From contig JACDOX010000132.1 of the NCBI GenBank assembly GCA_014549065.1, positions 830,747 to 894,746 of the forward strand: 64,000 bases of DNA, in the 5' to 3' direction. Position 1 is the stretch's first letter. Every line of letters begins with the position of its first letter. Below are positions 40,601 through 52,400 of this stretch, piece by piece. The translations under genes were made by a program, and so were the position numbers. The notes below the pieces were generated by a model. The model did not search any database. It was given only the letters and a program-made list of their open reading frames with translations, and was not told the origin of the DNA. This DNA is from Cardinalis cardinalis (taxonomy: Eukaryota > Chordata > Aves > Passeriformes > Cardinalidae).

Positions 40601-40764
40601 TNNNNNNNNNNNNNNNNNNNNNNNNNNNNNNNNNNNNNNNNNNNNNNNNNNNNNNNNNNNNNNNNNNNNNNNNNNNNNNNNNNNNNNNNNNNNNNNNNNN
40701 NTTTCTTTCTTTCTTTCTTTCTTTCTCTTTTTCTTTCTCTCCTTCTCTCTCTCTTTCTGTTCTT
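40478..40764 (+). repeat. (TTTC)n microsatellite, interrupted by an assembly gap
   Basis: Starts as mixed TTTC/TTCC, becomes a pure TTTC array for about 100 bases up to 40601, resumes after the gap as TTTC, and fades into TCTC-rich sequence by about 40764. The true length is unknown because the middle is a placeholder gap. Phe-Leu-Ser and Lys-Glu-Arg repeats in the frames across it are artefacts. Confidence 0.97.
40602..40701. other. Assembly gap of 100 N
   Basis: Exactly 100 consecutive N. The round number suggests a placeholder rather than a measured size. It sits inside the TTTC array, which short reads could not span. Confidence 0.98.
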
Positions 40765-40904
40765 CAATATATTTCCTTAAGTGCTATTTTTATGATTTTG
40801 TATTGCTATATCACTAAGGATAATAACAAAAAAGGCTACATACCTGCTTTTCATTGCAACCAAATTGTTCCAAAATAAATCCTACATATTTGTATCTTTG
40901 TGTA

Positions 40905-40956
40905 TGTATATACATATAATTTATTTATTGATTTATATTTGTGTGTGTGTGTATAA
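40905..40956 (+). repeat. AT-rich tract with (GT)6
   Basis: TATATAC/TTTATT words leading into six GT units at 40941-40952, then TATAAAATA. The TATA-like word has no gene behind it and is taken as low complexity. Confidence 0.85.
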
Positions 40957-40964
40957 AATATGTN

Positions 40965-41498
40965 TTCCTGGATCAGCAATGGTGTGGCCAGCAGAACCTG
41001 GGCAGAGATTGTCCCCCTTGTACTGGGCACTGGTTATGTTGCACTTTCAACATTGTGCTCATTTCTGGGCCCCTCAATTCAAGAAAGACATTGAGGTGCT
41101 GGAGCAAGTCCAGAGAAGGGCAGTGGAGCTGATGAAGGGTCTGGAGCACAGGTTTGATAAGGAGCAGCTGAGGGAGATGTTTAGCCTGGAGAAGAGGAGT
41201 CTCAGGAGAGACCTTATCACCCTCTACCTGAAAGGAGGCTGTAGTGAGAAGGGTAACAGCATCAACTTGCTCCAGGCTGGATTTANGTTGGATATTATGA
41301 ACAATTTCCTCATGGAAAGGTTTGTCAAGCATTGGAACAGGATGCTCAGGGAAGTGGTAGAGGTACCATCCCTGGAAATANTTAAAANACCTGTAGTTCT
41401 GGTGCTAAGGGGCATAGCTTAGGGGTGAACTTGGCAGTGCTGTGTTAACAGATGGATTTGATGATCTTTCCCCACCAAAACCATTTTATGATTTCATA
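40965..41498 (+). mobile_element. CR1 LINE, 5'-truncated, plus strand
   Basis: A plus-strand CR1 copy starting at CTGGATCAGCAATGGTGTGGCC, within the part of ORF2 after the reverse-transcriptase core. A frame of 185 codons that begins in the upstream flank (40865-41422) covers it. It shows FWAPQFKKDIEVLEQVQRRA, MKGLEH, FSLEKRSLRRDLITLY, LKGGCSE, FVKHWNRMLREVVEVPSLE in order. Relative to the family it has small in-frame losses before FSLEK and in the 'FSQVTSDRTRGN' segment. The 3' UTR (GATGGATTTGATGATCTTTCC...CCACCAAAACCATTTTATGATTTCAT) ends near 41498 with degenerate ATTTTATG repeats and a missing short block. The long open frame is partly an accident of the family's frame. The copy lacks endonuclease and RT core and is inactive. 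Confidence 0.95.
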
Positions 41499-43204
41499 AA
41501 GCTTGCTACAAACCCAGTTTGGTTCCGGTTCCAAGAGAACCCAAATAAGAACATAAGAGATTCGTTCCCGTAGGGCAAGAAGTTGAGAATTTTGCCCAAC
41601 TCCTTGCATATCACCCGCCTGCTCCAGAAAAACCCAGCAAAGCACTTGCCAGAGCCTCAGAGCTGCCAAATTTCCAGAAAAGTTCCCTGATTCTCCAGGA
41701 ACACCTTGGACAGGCTTGTGACCTTGTGCTATGGGGTGAGTTGAGGGGATGGTGAGGCAGGCAGGGCCATGGCCTTGCAAAAACTGTCCCATCCCACAGA
41801 AAACAAACAAAATGGGCAGGGAAGGGACCTGTGCATTTAGGCAACTGAGGCCTTCAAATACAAGCATCCTCCCATAACAAAGCTTTCTCCAGCTGGTTGG
41901 TTTTGCAGGTAACCAAGATAAAAAAGTGAGACTTCCAAGTCCTCACAAGTGGGTCAGTCATGTAGNACTGACATTGGCACTGGAAGTCCAGGGCACTTTC
42001 TCCTTCACTGACAGTTTTGGCATTTAGGGGTTTCATCCCATGCTTAAATCAAATTTCAAAATACTAAGTCCTCCACACCACAAATGTTCCTACAGAAAAC
42101 TCTGAATTATATAGCACTGTGGAAGTGCAGCTCATGCTGTTTGGAAATGACCTCACACCATGTTAAGCATTCATATTTTCATTTAATATTTTCTACCCTA
42201 CTGTCATATATTATTGCCCATTTTCAGATATATAGTTAATTCATTCTACCAGTACTCCTCTGATACTGGTATGAATAAGGCTTTTTCCCATAGAATAGAT
42301 TTTCATGTCTTGAACATAACTATGCTGGGAATTCAGAGTGAATAAAGCCTTACTTAAATGCCTGTTTAGCTTGTGACCATAAACATAATAATGAGATTAG
42401 AGGTGAATCTATCAGAAAACCCTCAATATTGTGTGCTTTTGCAATTAAAACCAGTCATTAAGAAATTCAAACAGAAGTCTTGAAGATATACTAATGGTGC
42501 ACTTCTTTTTTTATACTTTGTTTTCTTTTTACTTTTTTTATGGTATCATTTTCATGATCAAGGATTCCTCCCAAATATACTGGAAAGGCTTTTTTTAAAG
42601 CCTGCATTGTTTCCTGCCACCTCATCTGCTGGCTGGGGAGGCTCTCTGTTCTTNGACAAACTTATAACAGAGATCATATCAATTTTAGGGATGCCAAGTT
42701 TTTGATATTATACGGGAGCTGGAGCCATGTGCTGCTGAGGGCTCTCAGGGTCCACACCAAGCTGCACAACCCCTGTGGCAGAGTTAAACTAGGCACCCTA
42801 GGGTTTNGACACTTCCTACACATCAGCTGGCAACCTAGTAAACTATAAGATTCATAAATTAAATTTGAACCCTCCTCACGTTAGAATTTTCTGTTCCCAT
42901 TACAAGATCCTTCATCTGTGGCCTTCCAGTTTTAAGGTCACTTATTTAACCAGGGTTCCAAACCAGTGGGAGATCTGAGGGACACCAATTCTTCCTGGTT
43001 TCTTTGGCGAAAAAGACTTAAAGACCAAAAATGTTTTATATTTTTCTATAAACTCAGGCATTCCCTCTCTGGAGGGACTATAACAATTTCAAGAAAATTA
43101 TATGTGTGTATTTCTAATTANAATAACTTCCTTGGATCAAGAAATGCTAATTGACTTCTTCATGGTTTATATTTTTTTAGACCTCGGCAAAGTCTTCAGA
43201 ATTT
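41499..43204. other. Unique noncoding sequence, no gene seen
   Basis: No gene. A minus-strand frame of 140 codons at 41445-41867 overlaps the end of the CR1 and has no domain I recognise; a second minus frame of 77 codons overlaps it in another register. T-rich runs occur near 42500-42540. Confidence 0.65.
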
Positions 43205-43340
43205 TGGGGTTTTGNGTTTGTTTGTGTTTATTTGGAGGGAGTTTTTTGTTTGGTTTGGTTTATTTTTTTTGTGTGTGTTTTTTTATTTGTTTAGTTTCTT
43301 TTGTTTCATTTTGTTTTGTTTCATTTTTCTGTTTCTGTTA
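43205..43340 (+). repeat. T/G-rich low-complexity tract
   Basis: Irregular TTTG, TTTC and GTGT words over about 135 bases, encoding spurious Phe/Leu/Cys-rich frames. It resembles an eroded (TTTTG)n simple repeat. Confidence 0.9.
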
Positions 43341-45356
43341 TTGAGTAAAATTTTAAAATTATCCAAGCCTACAAAAGCAGATTCATTGATACCCTTAGAT
43401 ACCCAATATAACCCAGNGGGTTACATAATTTTAGGCTGGAATCATTCAAGTGATTCCCCAAGAATAGGTGCTTAGAGCAGTTAAAAATCAGACACACAAC
43501 TACAACTAACAACTGGGAAACTCACAGGAGATATCTTCTGACTAAGCACAAATTATTTCCACTAGAAAAAGACGTGGATTTTTAAGAAATTACTATTAGC
43601 AAAAAAAGTGTAAAGATTAGATGGAAAAGCAAACTTTTCACTCTAATTCTCACTATTTTTATTAAAGTCTATGCATCTATGAGATTACACTCATTTGCAT
43701 AAGTGTCTTGGAAGGACTTTAGATCTTATTTCATTGATCATGTTTGGCTTTTTCAGACTCAGCAGGCCAAACTACGCATATTTATAAGTGGGAGCAAATG
43801 CAGAGATTTAAATTTTGCCAGCCATTCGCCTCTGAGGATTTGGTCAAACNAGAGCTCATGCTTTCAGACATTCCCTTAAGATTATAGTATGACCACCCTT
43901 CAAACCAAAGGATTTATGAAACTTGGTGATTTAAGAGGCTTACTGCTAGTCCATAGGAATACAATTGACATCTGCAAGGAATGCTAATTTTACTGAGTAC
44001 TTCCATGCTAGGAATCTGTAAGGCCAAACTCACTATAACATTCACCATATTTTCACATTGGTTCTAAATAATGGATTTAAAACTGTTCCTTTCTAATACA
44101 CTGGCCCAACTGCTGTCTAAATTAATAGCAAGTTTCAGTATAATCTCACAGTAATGTCAGTTATCCTTTGATTTAGGCAAATATTGGCATTCAGGAAGTC
44201 ATTGAAAAAATTATTTTTGAGTACTCATCAAGACAAAGGTCTCAGCTCCTACTGTGAGCAGATCTATTAAAANAAAAAAAATCATTAAATTCAGCATTTA
44301 ATCTCAGATTTTATTGATTCAGCTTGGAAAATCTGTACAAATAATCAGGTGGAAATATATTTCTTTGCTCCTCACATCTCTGACTACATGAGATTTTCCT
44401 ATTATTATTATAATATCATGCCANAGTTTTTTAACCAATGTCCTCAGTTAAAATGTATCCCTACCTTGATATTAAGAATATTTAATTTCCTTGTGGAGGC
44501 ACAAAGATCAGTAATATTTTTGTACTGTTTTGTGTTGTTTTCAAGTGGATAGGAGTGGCTTCTCAGATTTCAACATATTCTGGGCAATATCCAAGGCCAG
44601 TCATAAACTAGAAGATTATATGAATTCCATAAATTATTAAGGGTCATCATTGGCCAACCTTTCTTCTCATTTCCTTTTGAAAGGAATAATGACTTCGTTA
44701 TGAAAACTTTCAAAAGCATAGGATTGTGAAGAATAGGCAGCCCAAATCTGTTTAATAAAGACAGATTAAAGTCCAGCTGCACTGTAATTTATGGGACAGT
44801 CTGAATAGTATTGAATAAGCATTTATATAAACAACAGTCAAGCATAGGAAATAACACAATTTCTGGAAATTTCAATTTGTTTGCCATTAGTTCATACTTG
44901 TGTTAAGCATGAAGTACCTTAAAAATATAAAGGTGATGTGAAACTTCTGCCAGACAAAGTTGGCCTTCTGGGAAAATGATTTGTCTATTTTGCAATATCT
45001 GTCACATAAAGAAATTAAACAGCAAACTCTAGCCAAAACGCTCTTTAAGAAGTAACAGACCTTTCTACTTTATTTGTGCTGCTAGCTAGGTTATTCGGTA
45101 GTCCTTATTCACTTGATAACTTACTGTAGAAAAAGCAGACAGCAACTTAGAAGTTATCAGCTAAGGCAAATTTTGAAAAGTTCCTGGCACAACAGAGTAG
45201 GACGAAGCCCTTGTGTGATGTAACTCAACATGGCTCAGTTGAAATTACCAGCAGAGAAACTTTATAGCTTGGCAAAGATTTAAAACAAATGTCTCAGAAC
45301 ACATGCAGCCTTTCTGAAGACTCTAATAACGTAAACTTTCCATATAAAAGGGAATA
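43341..45356. other. Unique noncoding sequence; motif-dense block near 43.66-43.86 kb
   Basis: No gene or recognised repeat. The block 43660-43860 holds an octamer-like ATTTGCAT, TTGATCATG, a palindromic-looking TTTGGCTT...GGCCAAAC pair and a MEF2/TATA-like CATATTTATAAG, which would suit an enhancer but is not proof. Confidence 0.6.
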
Positions 45357-45640
45357 TCACAGAATCACAGAAAATACTGAGTTGAAAGGGACCCACAAGG
45401 ATTACGGAGTCCAAACCCTGTCCTGCACCAAAAGGCACACCCTGGGCCTGAGAGCATTGTCCAAACAGTCCTTGAACTGCATCACCCACTGCCCTGGGGA
45501 GCTGTTCCACTGCCCATCCACCCTCTGGGAGAAAAACCCTTTCCTGATATCCAGACTAAAGGTCCCCTAACACAATTCAAGCCAGTTCCTCAGGTCCTGT
45601 CATTTGGTTCATTCCTGCATAAAATGGTTCAGCTCCCTTT
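45357..45640 (-). mobile_element. CR1 LINE 3' end, minus strand (J-like subfamily)
   Basis: On the minus strand the 3' end is at about 45357 (CTGTGATTCTGTGATATT), preceded by the 3' UTR reading. On the plus strand the matching order is TCACAGAATCACAGAAAATACTGAGTTG, AAAGGGACCCACAAGGATTACGGAGTCCAA, CCTGAGAGCATTGTCCAAAC, CCCTGGGGAGCTGTTCCACTGCCC, CCACCCTCTGGGAGAAAAACCCTTTCCTGATATCCAG, and CAGGTCCTGTCATTTGG. These are the known blocks of the CR1 type common in neoavian and passerine genomes with the 'GGGACCCACAAGGAT' signature. The copy is short (about 280 bases), 5'-truncated and moderately diverged. A minus-strand frame of 76 codons over it is only the repeat. The right edge is approximate. Confidence 0.93.
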
Positions 45641-47579
45641 TCTCCCAGGCATCACAAACAGCCGCAGCGCTTTAGTGGCCACTTGAAAGGGCTGAACCTT
45701 GACACAGTCGAATTATGAAACTGTTGTTGTTATTTTATGCCTATATCTTTACATGAAGGCACATTTCAGGCTTTNTCATTGTATCAGTTCATTCCTGTCT
45801 TGCCAGATTTCATTTCATCAATGTAACATGTAAATTACAGTGGCTTGCATCCTGCTCATAGCAGTGTGTGTGGAAGGCTGTGTGAAATGAATGGGGCTTC
45901 CTGGGCTTTGAAGGGATGAGCAGAGCAGTGTAACGAGATGTCCTACTGTAAAAGGGAAAATATTTTTTTAAAAACATATTCTAAATACATATTCTATTCA
46001 TTGTAGATTTTATTTCCTCAGTTCTGACATTGGTAATATTCTTCAGGAAACTAAGTGATGTCATTTCCTTTCTACAAGCAAGTTACATAAATGCTGGAAT
46101 AAAGCCACTTCAAACAGTGTTCAAACAGATGGCTGTGTGTATAAGTGCCAGAAAAGTGAGAGCAGCCACTTGCAGTAAAAAATGTTACCCCACACATGGT
46201 ATAATGTTTATTTTATAACCTCTCTCATGGACTTACATGGTTCATTTTTCTAATTTTTCCAGGCACAAATCCCTTTGGAATTAGCAGCAGAATACCAATG
46301 AAAAATAAATTAAAATTATATAAATAAAATAACTTGGGCAGAACAAAGCTTAATGTCTCAATAGATACCNGTCAGAAAAGAGAACAGAATAACTTGGGCA
46401 GATATCAATGTCAAATATTTCATTTATTTAGTTACTTCAGGACTGAATTTTGAGTACTAAACNAGTAAGACTTAAAAAAATCCTATTTGGTTCAAAGTAT
46501 TCATAAAGCTTGGTAATTTAAGTAGAGGTGTGCCAGCCAAATCCCTTGAACATGAACCCATATTTACTCTAAAAAAAAGAAAACCTGTGCATAAGGCAGT
46601 GACCTAAAGCCAGATGCTGTACTCAGGACACACAGTGAGGAGGAGCAAAGAGCAGTTTTGTTCTTTTGTTCTTGGAAACATAGGCATAAGAACAAAACCC
46701 AGTACTACATGACTAACCTTCCCAGAAGAGCTCTCACAGCACCGTGAGCACAGTGTTTAATGTCAGAAAGGAGAAGGGAGACGGCACAAAGGATGGGACC
46801 ATGCTCCATGACACACTGCAAGCCACCCCAGGAGACCTGCAGGCAGTGCAGCTGCAGGAGGGAATTCTGCTTCTGCCTTTCTGTCACTNGCCCCTCCTTC
46901 CATTTTACCATTCTGGGACTAAGAATAAGGAAATACCAGTGGGTCAGCTGCAGCATCTTNCTGTGTCAGGAAGAGAATCAAGGGGACCCTTGATGAGTTG
47001 TTAGTACAGGGCTAACATGAACAAATCAGACAGGCCACCTCCTGGATTTATAAAATGTCACAATTCTTTCCAGCACCAAAATCTTCTGACTCAATAAAAC
47101 CATGCACTGAAAACAGTGGGTAAGATGTTTTTAACNGGTTGAAATTATTTTGACTCTGTTAAAATCTAACACAACAGGAGAAGTCCCTGACTTCAAAAGT
47201 AATGGCAGAAGGCCAAAGTGCAGGACTTCTGGAGTTTCTATCCAGGCAGCTTTGGAACTACTTTCTTTCATGCCTGCATTATGGGAGAAAGCTTTGTCCT
47301 GGCTCCAGAACTGTTTCTCCAGTGCCATGCTCCTGCCATGTGAAGATTCAGTTATTAAATGTGGCAGACTGATTTTTCTCGGGTGGGAAAATCAGTGGTA
47401 GAGAGATCTGGAAGTATATATGCAGTTTAACTTGATTTACTCATTCACTGCAGCCTGGTAATGGAGGCAACCACAAACTCATTTCAAGCAATTTCCTTTT
47501 TCAAAGGTCTCCACACACAGCAATGTCCAGTTCCCAGGAAACTTTTCTATCTCAGCAGCCTCTTCCAAAGGCAGGGATG
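45641..47579. other. Unique noncoding sequence with one 15-bp direct repeat
   Basis: No gene or recognised transposon. AATAACTTGGGCAGA occurs at 46328-46342 and again at 46388-46402 (see findings). Confidence 0.65.
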
Positions 47580-47638
47580 AAAAGAAAAGAAAAGAAAAGA
47601 AAAAGAAAAAAAAAGGAAAAAAAGAAAAGAAAAAAAAG
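47580..47638 (+). repeat. (AAAAG)n-like purine tract
   Basis: Several AAAAG units that decay into A-runs with single G. Directly visible low-complexity sequence. Confidence 0.95.
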
Positions 47639-49433
47639 GTTCTTGTGGATGCCACAGCTTATTTCAAGGACCTTTGCATAACAAAACAATACAGCTTATC
47701 TTCAGAGTAGATAGGGGCACTGCCATTTGAATTCCTGGCAGCAGTGATAACAAACTGAGTCTCACGAGATTGCCTACTATCATATTAAGCTTGTTGGACA
47801 AAAGTCACTGAAGTTTCCAGGGAGCTGTGCTTGAAGGCAGAGATGTTTCATTCTCCCTCCTTGCTCTCTGTTCCCCACCATTACAATGTTTCTTGTCTGA
47901 GACCTTTTTTCTGGAGTGATTTACTCTCTTGCAGAGGTTTTAAAAATCAGCATTTAAAAAGTTAGAATCTTTCCCCACACATCCTGCATGACTTGCTAGC
48001 ACAGTGAGGCATGAAGTTATTGTCCATCACTACTATAGAGGTCACAAACTTGCTAACCTGCTAGGAACATAATTGTGAGATTCTGTATAACAGCAACACA
48101 TCTGTCACAACCTGCTGTGCACCTNGGTTCTTGATTCAAACACTGCCATAACAAGGACCACTCTATACCACAGCAGCTAAGGTCACCACTTTACCTTACT
48201 TTTGAGGGTAACAATCCATTTTTAATACTTTGGTGTGACTTNTTCTCTCCTTGCATTACAGTCATGTAGAAAGAGAAATATGTATCTGTACTCCTTGAGT
48301 GCAGACATATCAACAAAACAAAGTCTGAGACTTTAGCTGTCCATCTTCTAATGACAGAGGTGCAAAATTGTCCTATAACAGCCAATTGTGTGAAAGAAGC
48401 TACACAAGATCAGGATGTCTCTTTAATTTGCAGAAGTGAGCAAAGCTAGCAGCATGGTGTAAATATCCTGCACAGGCCACAGTTTCATGCTCANAGGATT
48501 GTAAACGCAGATGAGAGGAAGAGCGAGAGTCTAGGGATTGCACAGAGCCCTCCACCCTTTAATTCTGTCCCCAGAGAAGTACACCATGTAACAGTCTGCT
48601 CTAGGAACATCATGGAACAGCAAAATGCAGTGTTATCTCTTGCTACGGCTGCCAAAGCCAAAATTTAATCTGAGTTATTTGTTCAGTTTGTCTTATCATT
48701 CACCAGTGTGAAGGAAGATCAGCTCTCTCTGGGGTCATTCTGGTCTCACTGTGCAACAGGGACAAGAAATCCCTTGGAAGAAGGTACAAACAGGTGCTGG
48801 AAAATGGCAGCTCATTTGTGTTTCCCATCTGCAGCACTGTCTTTTTTCATCTCCAAGGAGACTGATTGACCCTCTCTGCCAATGCACCAGAGGCACAGAA
48901 ATCCGCCGCAGCGAAACCTCGACTCAGAGCTCCTCAATACCACTTGGACTGTTAAAGAACAAAGGATCAATACACTCTGCTGAAGAAGCAGGACCAAACA
49001 CACCAACTATCGCTGCAATCAAACCACTATTTTTTTTTTTTACTACTATTTCAGGTTCTTTACTTAAGGTCTTGTGACCATTTGGAATATAAAAACGTTC
49101 TCCATTCAGGATGTTTCTCCCCTGTATTATGTATGCATTTGATTGCAAAAAACAGTTTAGAGATCCTATTACCTTAAGGCAGAATTGTGTCCTCAGATGT
49201 TTTTATGCTTCTTTTGGGCTCTGCTGCCTGAACTCCACCAAATAGTCTAATAAGTTCCATATGCCCATTTTTTTGAAGAGCACATTTTCAAAGCAGCAAA
49301 TGTTTTGACGGATTGGCTCACAGAGAGCCTGAATGCTGTTATACACATCGTTTAGCATTCCACAAGGCCCCCACTGTTAAATTCTGGGAATGTGGCCAGA
49401 GTGACCTACCTAATACTGCACTAACTAGCTTTT
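47639..49433. other. Unique noncoding sequence, no gene seen
   Basis: No gene or recognised repeat. A frame of 108 codons at 48751-49077 on the plus strand includes a T-run and has no domain. A T-run lies at about 49029-49040. Confidence 0.65.
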
Positions 49434-49475
49434 AAAAAAAAGAAAAAGGAAAAAAAGNAAAAAAAAAGAAAATAA
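49434..49475 (+). repeat. A-rich tract with scattered G
   Basis: Runs of A broken by single G and one N; low complexity. Confidence 0.9.
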
Positions 49476-52400
49476 GACATTCTTAACCATTGTGCTCTAC
49501 TAAAGCATATTTGGAATTTGAATGTGTATTTGCTGCCCTGGTAATTTGTATCTGAGGTGTGTGGGAATGAAGCTGACACATATCTGGACCCACAGAAAGA
49601 ATGTTTTGCATAAAAATAAAAATATTTTTTAAAGTACCTGACACATATCATCTAAAGCAGAAGCTGGGGCCCCTGTCTTGCACAAGTTAAACACCACCTG
49701 AGTGGCTGAGCCTCCCACACACAGTGAGTCCAGGCAAACACTGACCTGTCCAACACTACCTAGAGAAAAAGAATATTTGTTAGAGTGCTCGACTGTTCAT
49801 TCAGAGCAAAACCAAAAATATTCATGAGCATGCATCAAACACATATTTCCTGTAATTGAACTATATATTATGAGCACATACAGGTTTGGAAAGCAAACAC
49901 TAACATTCATTTTGATTAAATAATAGTATTATCTAGTAATAATATCATCTAGAATTTTTTCAAAGACAACCCCACTTTTGATTTTTCCATCTCCTTTTAC
50001 ATTGAAAACTTTGTATTTTTCTCTTCATATACTACTCTAAGGTCAAAACATTCTGGAAAGCCTGTGTGGTTCTGCTAAATTTTTTACATGTTAAAGACAA
50101 GGCACTTGAGCTGACTGAGAAACAAATGACCAGTTTAATATTGCAGCTTCTTATCTCCCATGGTGAAGCCAAATGATGCTTTACTTCTTCAGGCTGAAAC
50201 AAATAAAGAAAGGAATTGCAATGCATTTTTTTTATTTGAATGGAGTAACTACCTGACCTAGCATGCTTATTCTGTGTATAGAACCCAGACAAAATTCAGT
50301 ATCTAACGTTAGGCCGAAGAGAGAAAACAGTGAGGAGGAAAGATATATGGGTTAAAGATTGTCCATGTCTCTGCATGCATGGTAAAAGGCAAGGCAGGGT
50401 TCATGGCTCAGGAAGGTCCATAAAGATCTAAATTTGGGAGCAGCAGCAGTTATTAGACATACTCAGTAGCTGGGGTGGAAATCAAGTATGTAGTTATCAT
50501 ATATGAGCTCCTATATGAGAGGATTTCTTTTACCCAAGCCACTTGGATTGCAAATACAGTAGGAAAGAAGTGTATTGGATATGTTTGTGTGNAAGTCTGA
50601 GTACATAAAAGCAACAATTTAATGTAGGAATATGTGTACCCACAGTAGCAAATTCGATTTTAAATTCTAAGCCACTGTTGCACCACTATNTTAGTGTCAC
50701 ACCTCTAGACTTACTTGTTGAAGACAGCTTTCATTAGTGCAATGCTTGCTCCAACAAGAGCTACTATAGGAAGGAAATAATAGACTCCATGGCCACGGTA
50801 GGCTGAATGGCTCACACAAAATCTGGTAATACTTTATGGGCTGCTCCTAATACCTGCTCCCTTTCAGATACAGGTTTCTGTTGTCACCAGCAGCTATGCT
50901 GACCTGTTACCCCAGAGTGTGGAATGCTGATAGCTCTGCCTGTCATCAAGATGCTGAAGGACTGGAGAGAAAATGAGACCTTTGCAAGCTCCTAGCAGTC
51001 TATAATGACAAANAGAACTTGTCTGGGACATGGTGTCAAAAATAAGACACCAGTTCTGGACAAAGATCAGTGGGGGATGTAAGTATTTCTGCTGAAGTAC
51101 AAAGGTATAAATGATGTTGAAACAATATATTTAAATACACACAACAGCTACAAACTGAAAGAGGGAAAATGAGCAAAACAATTAACTGTCAATCCAACAA
51201 TTTTTTGTTTGTAAGATCTTCTTTACATTCTGCAAACTACCTTGCAGTGCCTCGTACAATTTATTGGTTAGAAAGGACGAAGTCAAACTTTTATCTTTTA
51301 GAATACAAAGTCTTTGTCATCCCTGCCAATGTAAGATATTCATATCCTTCCCATACATTTCTCATTCCCACCCTTTGCCACTCTCCTCAGTTGTGCTGGC
51401 ACAGCTGTTGGTGCAGCAATCTTATAAGGCACTGTGAAATAGCTTGTAAACAGATCTCATTTTTAGAAACACTCCCAAAAACCTGTGTTTTCTGAAGCTG
51501 ATGATGTCCTCAGTCTGATTCATCAACAGCTGCACAAACTACTCTGTTAGAACATCTGAAGGGGTGATGCATTAACTGGTATAATTAAATGAGGATAATT
51601 GCCAAAAACTTCATCTTCTGAAGTCAAAAACCTGCTTTCTATGTGCATTATAAGTTNTTTTTTCCCTAAGAAACTAATTAGTATTTCTCCTTTGAGAACT
51701 GTCTGGAAATTATTACACCAAAATATAGAGCATTCTATATATATGGAGAAACTATTTTACTGCAATGTATTTTACTGTACTGTCATTGCTTTCTCAAAGT
51801 CCTGAAACACATGACTCCTGTTGCAGCAGAAACACGGGGTTTAGAAAGGGCACCTCCTCTGAATCACTGATCACCGAGAAATGCAACGTACAGCAAATTT
51901 TGCAGTGTCAAGAAAAATAAATACAANGATTATTCTAGGTTGCTCTGACCTCATTAAGCCAAATGAGTAGCAAATGCTGATTTTCAGTTGGTTCTTCTCC
52001 TCCTGGTGCCATCATCCTTTCAGAATTATTCTGCTTAGAAAGTTTAAGGAATAATTTTGAAATTATTGTTGAATCTGTTCTGCATTTTGTCAGAACTCTT
52101 GTTTATAGAAGAAAAAGAAAATCTCAACAGTGTATTTGAACAATCCACTTTTCAAAAGCAAGGATTGTTACAAGAAACGTTTTACTTATCCAAATGATGA
52201 TNTGATCCCAAATTGTTTGGATTTATGATGTTCTAGAGTTAGGTAAGTGGAAAGAAGCTTAATCACATGATTTTTTCATGCAGCCATTCACTCACTCATG
52301 TACAAAAATAAGCATTTTATAGATCTCCCCTTAAAAAGCAGTTTTCTGTAGACAGAAGATCAAAACAGAGTTATTCTTATGTAATTACAGAAAAGACTTA

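Noticed and set aside
40391..40817. Phe/Leu/Ser- and Lys/Glu/Arg-repeat frames
   Set aside because: They are readings of the TTTC array across a gap of N.
40941..40962. TATAAAATA as a promoter
   Set aside because: It lies at the end of an AT/GT simple repeat with only a dead CR1 downstream.
40865..41422. 185-codon open frame, the longest in the window
   Set aside because: It covers the 3' part of a truncated CR1 and opens in unrelated flank; it is repeat sequence, not a host gene.
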